From: Rhizobium tibeticum
GTDB lineage: Bacteria; Pseudomonadota; Alphaproteobacteria; Rhizobiales; Rhizobiaceae
DNA: 64,000 nucleotides
Direction of reading: 5' to 3'
Assembly (NCBI RefSeq): GCF_900110205.1
Contig: NZ_FOCV01000007.1
Coordinates: forward strand, 124,001-188,000
Shown: positions 17,633 to 26,760 of the stretch, piece after piece
Numbering within the stretch: the stretch's first letter is position 1
How the letters are laid out: each line of letters begins with the position of its first letter
Translations under genes and position numbers: made by a program
Notes under the pieces: generated by a model
Told to the model about the DNA's origin: nothing
The model's input: the letters and a program-made list of their open reading frames with translations, nothing else
Databases searched by the model: none

Positions 17633-18097
17633 ATGAGTGGCAATCCTACTCTCGGCTTCCTGTTGCACGACGTTGCACGGCTGCTTCGCAAGCGGTTCGA
17701 GCAGCGCGCGCGTTGCCTTGGGCTCACGCGGTCGCAATGGCAGACGCTTGCCTGCCTGCGTAGCAACGAGGGAATCCACCAGGGCGGGCTTGCCGAGATC
17801 CTGGAAATCGAGCCGATCACACTTGTCCGCATTGTTGACAAACTCGCCGACCGCGCTCTCATCGAGCGCCGTCAGCATCCGACCGATCGCCGCATCTGGC
17901 TTCTCTATCTGCGCGAAGAAGCCCATCCACTGCTCGCTGAGATGCGCGAGCTCGGTGAGCTGACACGCTGCGAAGCATTCCAGAGTGTCCCTCCCGAGCA
18001 GCGGGACCAGCTGTTCGACATCTTATCCGCAATGAAAACGAACCTAGTTGAGGCCTCCCGAACCCCGGTAGCCGAACATGAGACCAGACATGGCTGA
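17633..18097 (+). CDS. MarR-family transcriptional regulator
   Basis: A 154-residue winged-helix repressor. It shows the MarR core: LTRSQWQTLACLRSNEG, the recognition-helix region LAEILEIEPITLVRIVDKL, and the wing IERRQHPTDRRIWLLYL with the conserved DRR. It overlaps the EmrA-type gene by a few bases and leads the marR-emrA-emrB group, the usual arrangement in which the repressor responds to a pump substrate. A palindromic operator candidate lies directly upstream. There is no strong ribosome binding site before the ATG, so a leaderless or weakly translated message is possible. Confidence 0.9.
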   Translation: MSGNPTLGFLLHDVARLLRKRFEQRARCLGLTRSQWQTLACLRSNEGIHQGGLAEILEIEPITLVRIVDKLADRALIERRQHPTDRRIWLLYLREEAHPLLAEMRELGELTRCEAFQSVPPEQRDQLFDILSAMKTNLVEASRTPVAEHETRHG

Positions 18098-19316
18098 GAA
18101 ATCCTCCCTGCGCGTCGTTGCCGACGCAAATGCCAAAAACCCAGTTGAAGAAAATGACACTTCCCCTCGCGAGGAAACTGTAGCTGAGGCGCCTTCATCC
18201 AATTCAGCGCCCGCTACTGCCGTGGCTGCGCCCGGCGGCACTCAGGTCCGCCGCCGGCGCAGCCTCACGCGGCCCGTTCTGTTCGCTTTGCTGCCGGTCG
18301 CGCTCGTCATCGGTGGCTATTACTACGTCAACGGCGGTCAGATCATGTCGACCGACAATGCCTATCTCCAGGCCGACATGGTGGGCCTGACGACCGACGT
18401 TTCCGGTATCGTCGACCAGATCAACGTGCACGAGAACGAGGCCGTCAAGAGGGGCCAGGCGCTCTTCAGCTTGCGCCAGGATTCGTTCAGGATCGCACTC
18501 GACGGTGCGCAGGCACAGCTTGGCGCCGTGCGCAACCAGATCCTCAATCTGAAGGCCAGCTATCAGCAGTCGCTTGCCGAGATCACGCAGACCGAAGCCG
18601 ATATTCCGTATTATCAGACCGAGTTCGACCGCCAGCAGAACCTCCTGAACAGCTCGGCTGCGACACGTGTTGCCTATGACCAGGCCAAGCACAATCTCGA
18701 CGCCGGCCATCAGAAGGTTGCCGTTGCCGAGGCCGAAGCGGCAGCGACACTGGCGCAGCTCGGCGGCAATGCCGACCAGCCGGTAGAACAGAATCCGCTC
18801 TATCGCGAAGCCAAGGCGAAGGTTGACGATGCGCAGCGCGAACTTGACCACAGCGTGGTCAAGGCGCCGTTCGACGGTATCGTGACAAACGTCAACGCGC
18901 TGCAGCCGGGCTCCTACCTGCAGGCGTCCACGCAGGCCTTCTCGCTGGTTTCGGCAAGCAACCTCTGGATCGCCGCGAGCCCGAAGGAAACGGAACTGAC
19001 CTATGTCAAGCCCGGTCAGCCGGTGACGATCTATATCGACACCTACCCGGGCGTGGAGTGGAAGGGCAAGGTCGAGAGCATCAGCCCGGCCTCCGGTTCC
19101 AGCTTCTCGCTGTTGCCGGCGCAGAACACGACTGGCAACTGGGTCAAGGTCGTGCAGCGCATTCCGATGCGGGTCAGTATCGATGACGCCGCCGGCAAGC
19201 CGCCGCTTCGCGTCGGAATGAGCACGGTCGTCGACGTCGATACGGGTCATGCCCGCGGTCTTCCGGATTTCGTTTCCAAGCTTTTGGGCCGCTCCGGCGG
19301 CAGGGACCATGAGTAA
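18090..19316 (+). CDS. emrA: EmrA-type HlyD-family adaptor of an MFS efflux pump
   Basis: About 408 residues: a disordered, acidic N-terminal tail, one membrane anchor (PVLFALLPVALVIGGYYYV, residues about 62-82), then the HlyD layout. The lipoyl-like halves are STDNAYLQADMVGL and HSVVKAPFDGIVTNV, with a long alpha hairpin between them. It would carry drugs from an EmrB-type MFS pump across the periplasm. An in-frame ATG at 18078 is an alternative start. The stop overlaps the next gene's start by eight bases (ATGAGTAA), so the two are coupled. Its partner pump gene is interrupted, so the adaptor may now lack a full-length partner. Confidence 0.9.
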   Translation: MAEKSSLRVVADANAKNPVEENDTSPREETVAEAPSSNSAPATAVAAPGGTQVRRRRSLTRPVLFALLPVALVIGGYYYVNGGQIMSTDNAYLQADMVGLTTDVSGIVDQINVHENEAVKRGQALFSLRQDSFRIALDGAQAQLGAVRNQILNLKASYQQSLAEITQTEADIPYYQTEFDRQQNLLNSSAATRVAYDQAKHNLDAGHQKVAVAEAEAAATLAQLGGNADQPVEQNPLYREAKAKVDDAQRELDHSVVKAPFDGIVTNVNALQPGSYLQASTQAFSLVSASNLWIAASPKETELTYVKPGQPVTIYIDTYPGVEWKGKVESISPASGSSFSLLPAQNTTGNWVKVVQRIPMRVSIDDAAGKPPLRVGMSTVVDVDTGHARGLPDFVSKLLGRSGGRDHE

Positions 19317-20850
19317 CGCTGCATCATCGCCGGCCACCCCGGTAGCCAATCGCCGCGCGATCACGGCTTGCGTCATCCTGGCCGTGATCATGCAGGCGCT
19401 GGACACGACGATCGCCAACGTCGCGCTGCCCTATATTCAGGGCAGCGTCTCGGCGAGCGCTGACCAGATCAACTGGGTTCTGACCTCCTATATCGTGGCG
19501 GCTGCGATCATGACGCCGCCCTCCGGCTTTCTGGCCGCGAAGTTCGGGCGCAAGCGGGTGCTGCTGGCGGCGATCGCCGGATTTGTCGTTGCCTCGGTCT
19601 TGTGTGGCTTGGCTCAAAGCCTTCCTCAGATTGTTGCCTTCCGACTTCTCCAGGGCCTCTTCGGCGCGTCTTTGGTTCCACTCTCTCAGGGCATCCTCCT
19701 CGACATCTATAGTGTCGAGGAGCGCGGCTCGGCCATGGCCTTATTTGGCGTCTCGGTCATGGTCGGGCCGGTCCTCGGACCTGTGATCGGCGGCTAGCTG
19801 ACCGATAACATCAGCTGGCGCTGGGTGTTCTACATCAACGTGCCGATTGGCGCGCTGGCGTTTGCCGGTATCGTGATCTACGTCACCGAGACGAAGCTGG
19901 ATGTGCTGGCGAAGCTCGACTGGTTTGGCTTCGCAATGATGAGTCTCGCCATTGCATCGCTGCAGCTGTTCCTCGACCGCGGCGAACAGCTGAACTGGTT
20001 CGCATCCGGCGAGATCATGATCGAGGCGATCGTCTGCGCCGCGGCCTTCTACCTGTTGATCGTGCATACGCTGACGGCTGAGAAATCATTCGTGAATCCG
20101 AAGCTGTTTCTGGACCGAAATTTCAGCGTCAGCATGCTCTTTATCTTCGTGATCGGCATCACCTATCTCGCCTCGCTGGCACTGATGACGCCTTATCTGC
20201 AGACACTGATGGGCTATCCCGTCATGACCGCCGGCATCGTCATGGGACCGCGCGGCCTCGGCACCATGCTCTGCATGTTCATCGTCGGCAGGCTGATCGG
20301 CAAGGTCGACACGCGCGTGCTGCTGGTGCTCGGTCTCGCGCTGACGGCCTGGGCGATGTACGCCATGACTGGCTGGACGCCTGATATCTCGCAGTGGACG
20401 ATCATTTCCATCGGCTTCGTTCAGGGCGCCGGGCTTGGCTTCCTGTTCGTGCCGCTGACGACGATCGCCTTCTCGACGCTGCCGGCGCACATGCGCGGCG
20501 ACGGAACCGGTCTCTACAACCTGTCGCGAAACATTGGTTCGAGTGTTGGCATCTCGATCGTATCGGCGCTCCTTGTCGAAAACGCCCAGGTAAATCATGA
20601 GACGATTGCGGCCTATGTCACACCGTTCAACCGGGCCTTCGAGGCGACAGCGGCGCAGGGGCTGAGCCCGCTGACGGCGGCGGGTCGGGCATCGCTCAAT
20701 GAACTGATCACGCTGCAATCGACTGTCATCGCCTATATCGACGATTTCAAGCTGCTGATGCTGATGTCGCTTGCGGTCATTCCGCTCGTGCTGCTGCTGC
20801 GCAAACCGAAAGTCGCTCCGGCGATGGACCACAGCGCCGTGATGGAGTGA
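19309..20850 (+). pseudogene. emrB: EmrB-type DHA2 MFS transporter interrupted by an in-frame amber codon
   Basis: The reading frame begins MSNAASSPATPV at 19309 and would give a 513-residue, 14-helix DHA2 transporter, the normal EmrB length. The amber codon TAG at 19795-19797 is codon 163. It sits after GPVLGPVIGG and directly before LTDNISWRWVFYINVPIG, where this family has a tryptophan (GGWLTDN). A single G-to-A change of TGG explains it. The frame continues intact for 350 codons with MFS features and no other damage, so the lesion is recent or is a sequencing error. A GTG at 19825 could reinitiate only a fragment lacking the first helices. Without readthrough the pump should be non-functional. 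Confidence 0.88.
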
Positions 20851-20853
20851 CGT

Positions 20854-21444
20854 TCAGCCGAACGGCCTGCTGAGATAGCGAGACCCGGAGATGCCGAAGC
20901 GCCAAGGTGCTTCGGCATTTTTCGTTATGCCGATCCGTTTGCCGGCGACAATCTCGATGGGAGCTGAGGGTGTGATTAAGAACGGCGGGCGGTCGAGCAG
21001 TCTGTCGTTCAGCGAGAGGTCGATGCCGAGCGCCTGGCAGAGCTTGCCGGGGCCGCTGCAAAGGCGAGTGAGCACGTCGCTGCCGCGGCGCTCCGTCATG
21101 GTCGTGATGCCGGCTTCCGGCTCGATTGCGCGGATCAGCACGGCAGAGCCCGGCGTGCAGACAAAGTTAAGGCACCAATACATGCCATAGATGCGATAGA
21201 TGTAGACATTGCCCGGTCGACCGAACATGGCGCAATTTCGTTGCGTCGGGCCGCGAAAGCTGTGCGAGGCTTCGTCGTCGGGAAAGTAGGCTTCCGTCTC
21301 AGTTATGCGACCGCCGACATCGCCAACATGCAGATGGCAACCGAGCAGATCCCGGGCAACGGCAATCGCATCGCGCTCGAAAAAACGCTGAAGCTCCTGG
21401 CCGGCGAGAGGAGCGGCGCCGATCGCACCAGCGGCATACGTCAT
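20854..21444 (-). CDS. 3-methyladenine DNA glycosylase (AAG/MPG family)
   Basis: A 196-residue enzyme of the mammalian-type alkyladenine glycosylase family that removes 3-methyladenine and related bases to start base-excision repair. Seen: DAIAVARDLLGCHL, the catalytic GRITETEAY (general-base Glu), GNVYIYRIYGMYWCLNFV, which contributes the intercalating tyrosine, and CSGPGKLCQALGI. Length is normal for bacterial members. It converges on the EmrB gene with only three bases between stops. Confidence 0.93.
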   Translation of the reverse strand: MTYAAGAIGAAPLAGQELQRFFERDAIAVARDLLGCHLHVGDVGGRITETEAYFPDDEASHSFRGPTQRNCAMFGRPGNVYIYRIYGMYWCLNFVCTPGSAVLIRAIEPEAGITTMTERRGSDVLTRLCSGPGKLCQALGIDLSLNDRLLDRPPFLITPSAPIEIVAGKRIGITKNAEAPWRFGISGSRYLSRPFG

Positions 21445-21477
21445 CTGTTTCGGGCTCCGGCGCTTTGCTTCAAGGTA

Positions 21478-22736
<1,259 letters not shown>

Positions 22737-22858
22737 CTTATTTGTTCGGATTATCCGGATAGTGATGCCGAATAATGGCTGATTATCCGCAATGTGAAAA
22801 GAGGCATCTTCTCTCCATCGAAAACGCGCTGAGGCACAATGAAAGAAGGAGAAAGGCG
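22737..22858. promoter_or_regulatory. LysR/SDR divergent promoter with repeated GATTATCCG
   Basis: GATTATCCG occurs at 22749-22757 and 22781-22789, 32 bases apart (about three helical turns). The first copy is embedded in the perfect palindrome TATCCGGATA (22752-22761). LysR-type regulators typically bind a recognition site and an activation site one to three turns apart in such divergent gaps. Assignment to the adjacent LysR is inference. Confidence 0.5.
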
Positions 22859-23599
22859 ATGAGCAGCAACGAGAACAAGGTCGCACTTGTCACGGGCGCT
22901 TCGAGAGGCATCGGCGCCGCGATCGCGGAACGGCTGGCCAAGGACGGTTTCACCGTCGTTATCAACTACTCCGGAAACGCCGCGCTCGCCGAAGAGCTTG
23001 TACAGAAGATCGAACGGGGTGGTGGCAAGGCACTGACCGCGCAAGCTGACGTCAGCAACCCCGAAGCCGTCCGCCGGATGTTCGATGCAGCGGAAGCAGC
23101 CTTCGGCGGCATCGACGTGCTGGTCAACAATGCCGGTATCATGCAGCTTTCCTCGATTGCCGATGCCGACGACGCCAACTTCGATCGTCAGGTGAGCGTC
23201 AATCTGAAAGGCACGTTCAACACCTTGCGCGAAGCCGGAAGGCGCCTGCGCAACGGCGGCCGTATCGTCAACTTCTCGACGAGCGTCGTGGGTCTGAAGC
23301 TCGAAAACTATGGCGTCTACGCAGCGACTAAGGCAGCCGTCGAAACGCTGACGGCGATCATGTCGAAAGAACTGCGCGGCCGCAACATCACCGTCAACGC
23401 CGTGGCGCCGGGTCCGACAGCCACCGACCTCTTCCTCGACGGGAAATCGGATGAGCTGATCGCCCGTATGGCCAAGATGAACCCGTTGGAGCGTCTGGGA
23501 ACACCGGAGGATATTGCCGCCTCGGTCTCCTTTCTCGCGGGTTCAGACGGTTCCTGGATCAACGGCCAGGTGCTGCGCGCCAACGGCGGCATGGTCTGA
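22859..23599 (+). CDS. Short-chain dehydrogenase/reductase
   Basis: A 246-residue classical SDR oxidoreductase. The cofactor motif is TGASRGIG, the structural motif NNAG, and the catalytic YAATK lies after FSTSVV (serine). The C-terminal PGPTATDLF and SFLAGSDGSWINGQVL stretches are typical. NADP preference is suggested by the arginine in the glycine-rich loop. I chose the ATG at 22859 (AGAAGGAG upstream) over an earlier in-frame ATG at 22775. Substrate is unknown. It is divergent from, and probably controlled by, the LysR gene, and precedes a second SDR gene by 86 bases. Confidence 0.92.
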   Translation: MSSNENKVALVTGASRGIGAAIAERLAKDGFTVVINYSGNAALAEELVQKIERGGGKALTAQADVSNPEAVRRMFDAAEAAFGGIDVLVNNAGIMQLSSIADADDANFDRQVSVNLKGTFNTLREAGRRLRNGGRIVNFSTSVVGLKLENYGVYAATKAAVETLTAIMSKELRGRNITVNAVAPGPTATDLFLDGKSDELIARMAKMNPLERLGTPEDIAASVSFLAGSDGSWINGQVLRANGGMV

Positions 23600-23685
23600 T
23601 CGTCGACTTCGGCGGCTTTGTCCTGCCGCCACCCTTAGAACGCCAGCATTCAAGAGCAACTCTCGAATATCCAAGGAATAGGAAA

Positions 23686-24585
23686 ATGGATAAGCAGGTC
23701 ATCGTCATCACCGGAGCATCCAGCGGCTTCGGCGCTCTCACCGCCCGCACGCTCGCCGGAGAAGGGCATGTCGTCTACGCCGGGATCCGCGATACGGCCG
23801 GCCGCAACGCGAAAGCCGTTGCCGATATCGCGGCCTTCTCGCGGGAGAACAATGTCGATTTGCGATCGGTCGAACTGGATGTGGTCTCCAACGCGTCTGT
23901 CGAAGCCGGGATCGCCAAGCTCGTCGCGGAGGTCGGCCAGCTCGACGTCGTCATCCATAATGCCGGCCATATGTCGTTTGGCCCGGCCGAGGCTTTCACG
24001 CCGGAGCAATATGCAGATCTGTTCGACATCAACGTCCTATCGACGCAGCGGGTGAACCGTGCTGCGCTTCCCCATATGCGCAAGCGCGGCAAGGGACTGG
24101 TCGTCTGGGTTTCCTCCTCCAGCACACGCGGCGGCACGCCTCCCTATCTTGCGCCCTACTTCGCTGCCAAAGCCGCGATGGACTCGGTTGCCGTCTCCTA
24201 TGCGTCGGAGCTTGCCCGGTGGGGCATCGAAACCGCGATCATCGTGCCAGGCGCCTTTACCAGGGGCACGAATCACTTCGCGCACTCCGGTTCGCCGGCC
24301 GACGCGGCGCGGGCAGCGGAATACAATGACGGCCCCTACAGGGGCGTGCCGGAGCAGGCGCTGCAGGGGCTTGCCGCGCTCGAACCTGCCGATGCCGATG
24401 CAGGCTCGGTCGCAACGTCGATCGCGCAGGTCATCGCCATGCCCTTTGGCAAGCGTCCGTTCCGCACCCATGTCGACCCGTCTGAAGACGGTGCCGAGGT
24501 CGTCAACGGCGTTGCCGACCGGGTTCGTGCCGAAATGTTCCGGCGAATCGGTCTGGAAGATCTCCTCAAGCCAGTCGTTCGCTGA
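23686..24585 (+). CDS. Short-chain dehydrogenase/reductase (second copy, larger)
   Basis: A 299-residue SDR. Motifs: TGASSGFG cofactor loop, the HNAG variant of NNAG, and catalytic YFAAK following WVSSSSTRGG. It is longer at the C-terminus than the preceding SDR (a roughly 50-residue extension after GAFTRGTNHF), so it is not a recent duplicate. An AAGGAA site lies upstream. It probably shares the transcript starting at the previous SDR. Substrate cannot be inferred. Confidence 0.92.
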   Translation: MDKQVIVITGASSGFGALTARTLAGEGHVVYAGIRDTAGRNAKAVADIAAFSRENNVDLRSVELDVVSNASVEAGIAKLVAEVGQLDVVIHNAGHMSFGPAEAFTPEQYADLFDINVLSTQRVNRAALPHMRKRGKGLVVWVSSSSTRGGTPPYLAPYFAAKAAMDSVAVSYASELARWGIETAIIVPGAFTRGTNHFAHSGSPADAARAAEYNDGPYRGVPEQALQGLAALEPADADAGSVATSIAQVIAMPFGKRPFRTHVDPSEDGAEVVNGVADRVRAEMFRRIGLEDLLKPVVR

Positions 24586-24780
24586 ATGCCGGTGTTCGCC
24601 ATTGTTTCATTTTTGCGAACTTGCTGTGCACGAATCGGCTCTTAACAAATGGGCAAGGGCAGGCTTATAGTAGTTGAATGCGACTGGAAGACCTCCAACT
24701 CCGGGCGCCAACCTCAGATACCGGCCGAGCCATTTCCCTGGTGACGCGGCAGGGTCTGAACGGAATTCGATGACAGACAG

Positions 24781-24815
24781 TTGCGGCCCGTCAAGGAACT
24801 CCTCCCGGGCCGCAA
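24781..24815 (-). terminator. Strong hairpin downstream of the second LysR gene
   Basis: TTGCGGCCCG (24781-24790) pairs perfectly with CGGGCCGCAA (24806-24815) across a 15-base loop, five bases after the LysR stop. No clear T-run follows, so it is a probable terminator or mRNA 3' stabiliser. It also faces the end of the convergent SDR gene. Confidence 0.5.
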
Positions 24816-24820
24816 TCGCG

Positions 24821-25732
24821 TCAGGCGTCATTAAGTTTGGCGTCCGAGAGCAATTTCACCAGCCAGTCGACGAAGACGCGGACCTTGTTGCTGAGGTGCC
24901 GGTTCGGCGGATAGACGATGTAGAGCGGCAACGGCTCGCGGCTCCATTCCGGCAGAATTTCCACGAGGTCGCCTTTCGCCAATGCGTCGCGGATCATGAA
25001 GCGTGGCAGCTGTGCAATGCCGAGACCGTTCAATGCCGCATTGACGAAAGTTCGGCTGTCGTTGACCGACAGCAGGTAACGCGGATTGATCTCCAAATCT
25101 TCATTGTCCTTGCGGAATTCGAATGGGAGTGTCCGGTTGGTCTGAGCACGGAAGTAACTCACTGAATAATGGTCGTTTTCCAGCTCCTCGGGGCGGGTTG
25201 GAATGCCGAATTTTTCGATGTAGAGCGGTGCCGCGCAGGTGAGCATTTCGACTTCTGAGACGCGCCTTGCGATCAATGACTGATCGGCGGGCGTTCCGCC
25301 GCGAAGCGCGCAGTCGACGTTCTCGGCCAGGTAGTCGACGGTGCGGTCACCCACGCCGAGGTCTACGCGGATATCCGGGTATTTCTGGTAGAAGTCGCAG
25401 AGCGCGGGCACGACGATCCAGTCGGCAAAAGCACCTGCCATCTCGACGCGCAAACGTCCGGTCGGCAGTCCCTGCGAGTTTGACAGGCTGCCATCCAGTT
25501 CCTCGAGTTCGGAGACGATCTGGGCCGCTCGTTCATAGTAGAGCGCGCCGTCGGTCGTCACCATGACCCTGCGCGTGGTGCGGTTGAGAAGCTTGGTGTG
25601 CAGATGCGCCTCAAGCCCCTGAATGAGATTGGTCACCGTCGCCTTGGGCATGGCGAGCGTGTCGGCGGCCCGTGTGAAATTGCCCGTCTCTACGACGCGG
25701 ATGAAAGCGCGCATTGCCGAGAGCTGGTCCAT
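24821..25732 (-). CDS. LysR-family regulator, divergent from hydrolase-RND operon
   Basis: A 303-residue LysR-type regulator with HTH MDQLSAMRAFIRVVETGNFT, MPKATVTNLIQGLEAHLH and LLNRTTRRVMVT, then an effector-binding domain ending LSNKVRVFVDWLVKLL. It is related in sequence and architecture to the LysR at 21846-22736 (same C-terminal [14 protein letters not shown] ending), so the two are paralogues. It is divergent from the alpha/beta-hydrolase-like gene and the RND pump operon. Two palindromes in the gap are candidate operators. Confidence 0.93.
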   Translation of the reverse strand: MDQLSAMRAFIRVVETGNFTRAADTLAMPKATVTNLIQGLEAHLHTKLLNRTTRRVMVTTDGALYYERAAQIVSELEELDGSLSNSQGLPTGRLRVEMAGAFADWIVVPALCDFYQKYPDIRVDLGVGDRTVDYLAENVDCALRGGTPADQSLIARRVSEVEMLTCAAPLYIEKFGIPTRPEELENDHYSVSYFRAQTNRTLPFEFRKDNEDLEINPRYLLSVNDSRTFVNAALNGLGIAQLPRFMIRDALAKGDLVEILPEWSREPLPLYIVYPPNRHLSNKVRVFVDWLVKLLSDAKLNDA

Positions 25733-25765
25733 CGGAAATCACCTAAGCAGGTTGCACTGCGGTAT

Positions 25766-25824
25766 TGTTCGAAATTCGGAACAGTGTAATCGCACTATCG
25801 CTTCTTATTCCGACAGTGGAATAA
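25766..25824. promoter_or_regulatory. Two palindromes in the LysR/efflux divergent promoter
   Basis: Site 1 at 25766-25783 reads TGTTC-ga-AATT-cg-GAACA, symmetric at 14 of 18 positions. Site 2 at 25805-25824 is TTATTCC-gacagt-GGAATAA, a perfect 7-base inverted repeat. Centres are about 40 bases apart, roughly four helical turns. The layout fits a LysR tetramer bending the promoter, but which site binds which protein is unknown. Confidence 0.55.
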
Positions 25825-25866
25825 CAATATCTTTTCATCAGAAATTGCAAGCCATCTTGGCTCGCA

Positions 25867-26721
25867 ATGCGTTATGTGGGTCAAACGCGAGCCGGAACGA
25901 TGGCGGTGCAGGTGAAAGACATAGTGATGGAGAAGGTGGCCATCGGCCCCGTTTCCGCACGCGTCTATCAAGGCGCCGAGTTCGGCAAGGGTTCACCGAT
26001 CATACTGTTTTTTCACGGCGGTGCCTTTCTGCAATCTGGCATCAAGGACAGCGTGGTTGCGCAGAGCTTGGCGAAAGCCGGCGCAATCGTGGCAGTACCG
26101 GACTACAATGCGCCGCTCGGCAATGTCTTTCCGAAGCCGCTCGAAGTCGGCTATTCGATCTTCTCTTATCTCGCCAACAAGCGCGCGTCGGGTCTCGGCG
26201 ATCGCAATTCGCTGCTTATCGTGGCTGGCGAAGAGGCGGGTGGCAACATAGCTGCCGGTGTCGCTTTCAAGGCACGTGACCATTATGCCGATGCACTCGA
26301 TGGTCAGGTTCTGATTTCGCCGCTGCTTGACCCATTCATGGGAACGTCGTCCATCCGCAAAGCTGACGGCATCGGTATGCGCCAGCGCTGGACCGAAGGC
26401 TGGAGCCACTATCTCAGTGGCGGCGGCTGTCATCCCTATGCTGCACCGTGTTTGTGTTCCCGTATCGCAGGGGTCGCGCCGGCACTTGTCCTGACGGCAG
26501 AAGATGATCCCCTTCGTGACGAGACGCTCGGTTATGCCGATCGCCTGAAACAGGCCGGTGTTGCAGTTCGCCGAAATGTCCTCCCCGCCGGGGCAGGTTG
26601 GCCATCCCTTTATGGCGGGAAATCCGAACACGCGTCGAATTGGCAACAGACGATCACCGACCACTTCGAGGGCTTTGTTCGCGATATTAGCAGCCGACCT
26701 ATTGCATTGAAGACGAACTGA
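25867..26721 (+). CDS. Alpha/beta-hydrolase-fold protein lacking the catalytic serine
   Basis: A 284-residue protein of the hormone-sensitive-lipase-like fold. It keeps the oxyanion-hole motif FFHGGAF, PDYNAPLGNVFP and the acid-residue region ALVLTAEDDPLRDE. The nucleophile elbow, normally GDSAGGN, reads GEEAGGN with Glu at residue 123 in place of serine. The usual catalytic histidine near the C-terminus is also not recognisable (LPAGAGWPSLYG there). It is therefore probably not an esterase and may bind a ligand or act as a scaffold. It heads a hydrolase-adaptor-pump group behind the LysR operators; the adaptor gene starts 39 bases later. An ATG at 25900 is an alternative start. Confidence 0.82.
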   Translation: MRYVGQTRAGTMAVQVKDIVMEKVAIGPVSARVYQGAEFGKGSPIILFFHGGAFLQSGIKDSVVAQSLAKAGAIVAVPDYNAPLGNVFPKPLEVGYSIFSYLANKRASGLGDRNSLLIVAGEEAGGNIAAGVAFKARDHYADALDGQVLISPLLDPFMGTSSIRKADGIGMRQRWTEGWSHYLSGGGCHPYAAPCLCSRIAGVAPALVLTAEDDPLRDETLGYADRLKQAGVAVRRNVLPAGAGWPSLYGGKSEHASNWQQTITDHFEGFVRDISSRPIALKTN

Positions 26722-26760
26722 TTGAATCCGGCCATTTGAAGGGCCGCAAGGAGAGTAACA

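Noticed and set aside
19795..19797. Programmed recoding (pyrrolysine or readthrough) of the TAG codon
   Set aside because: No recoding element or pyl genes are visible and the position is an ordinary conserved tryptophan; simple nonsense mutation is more likely.
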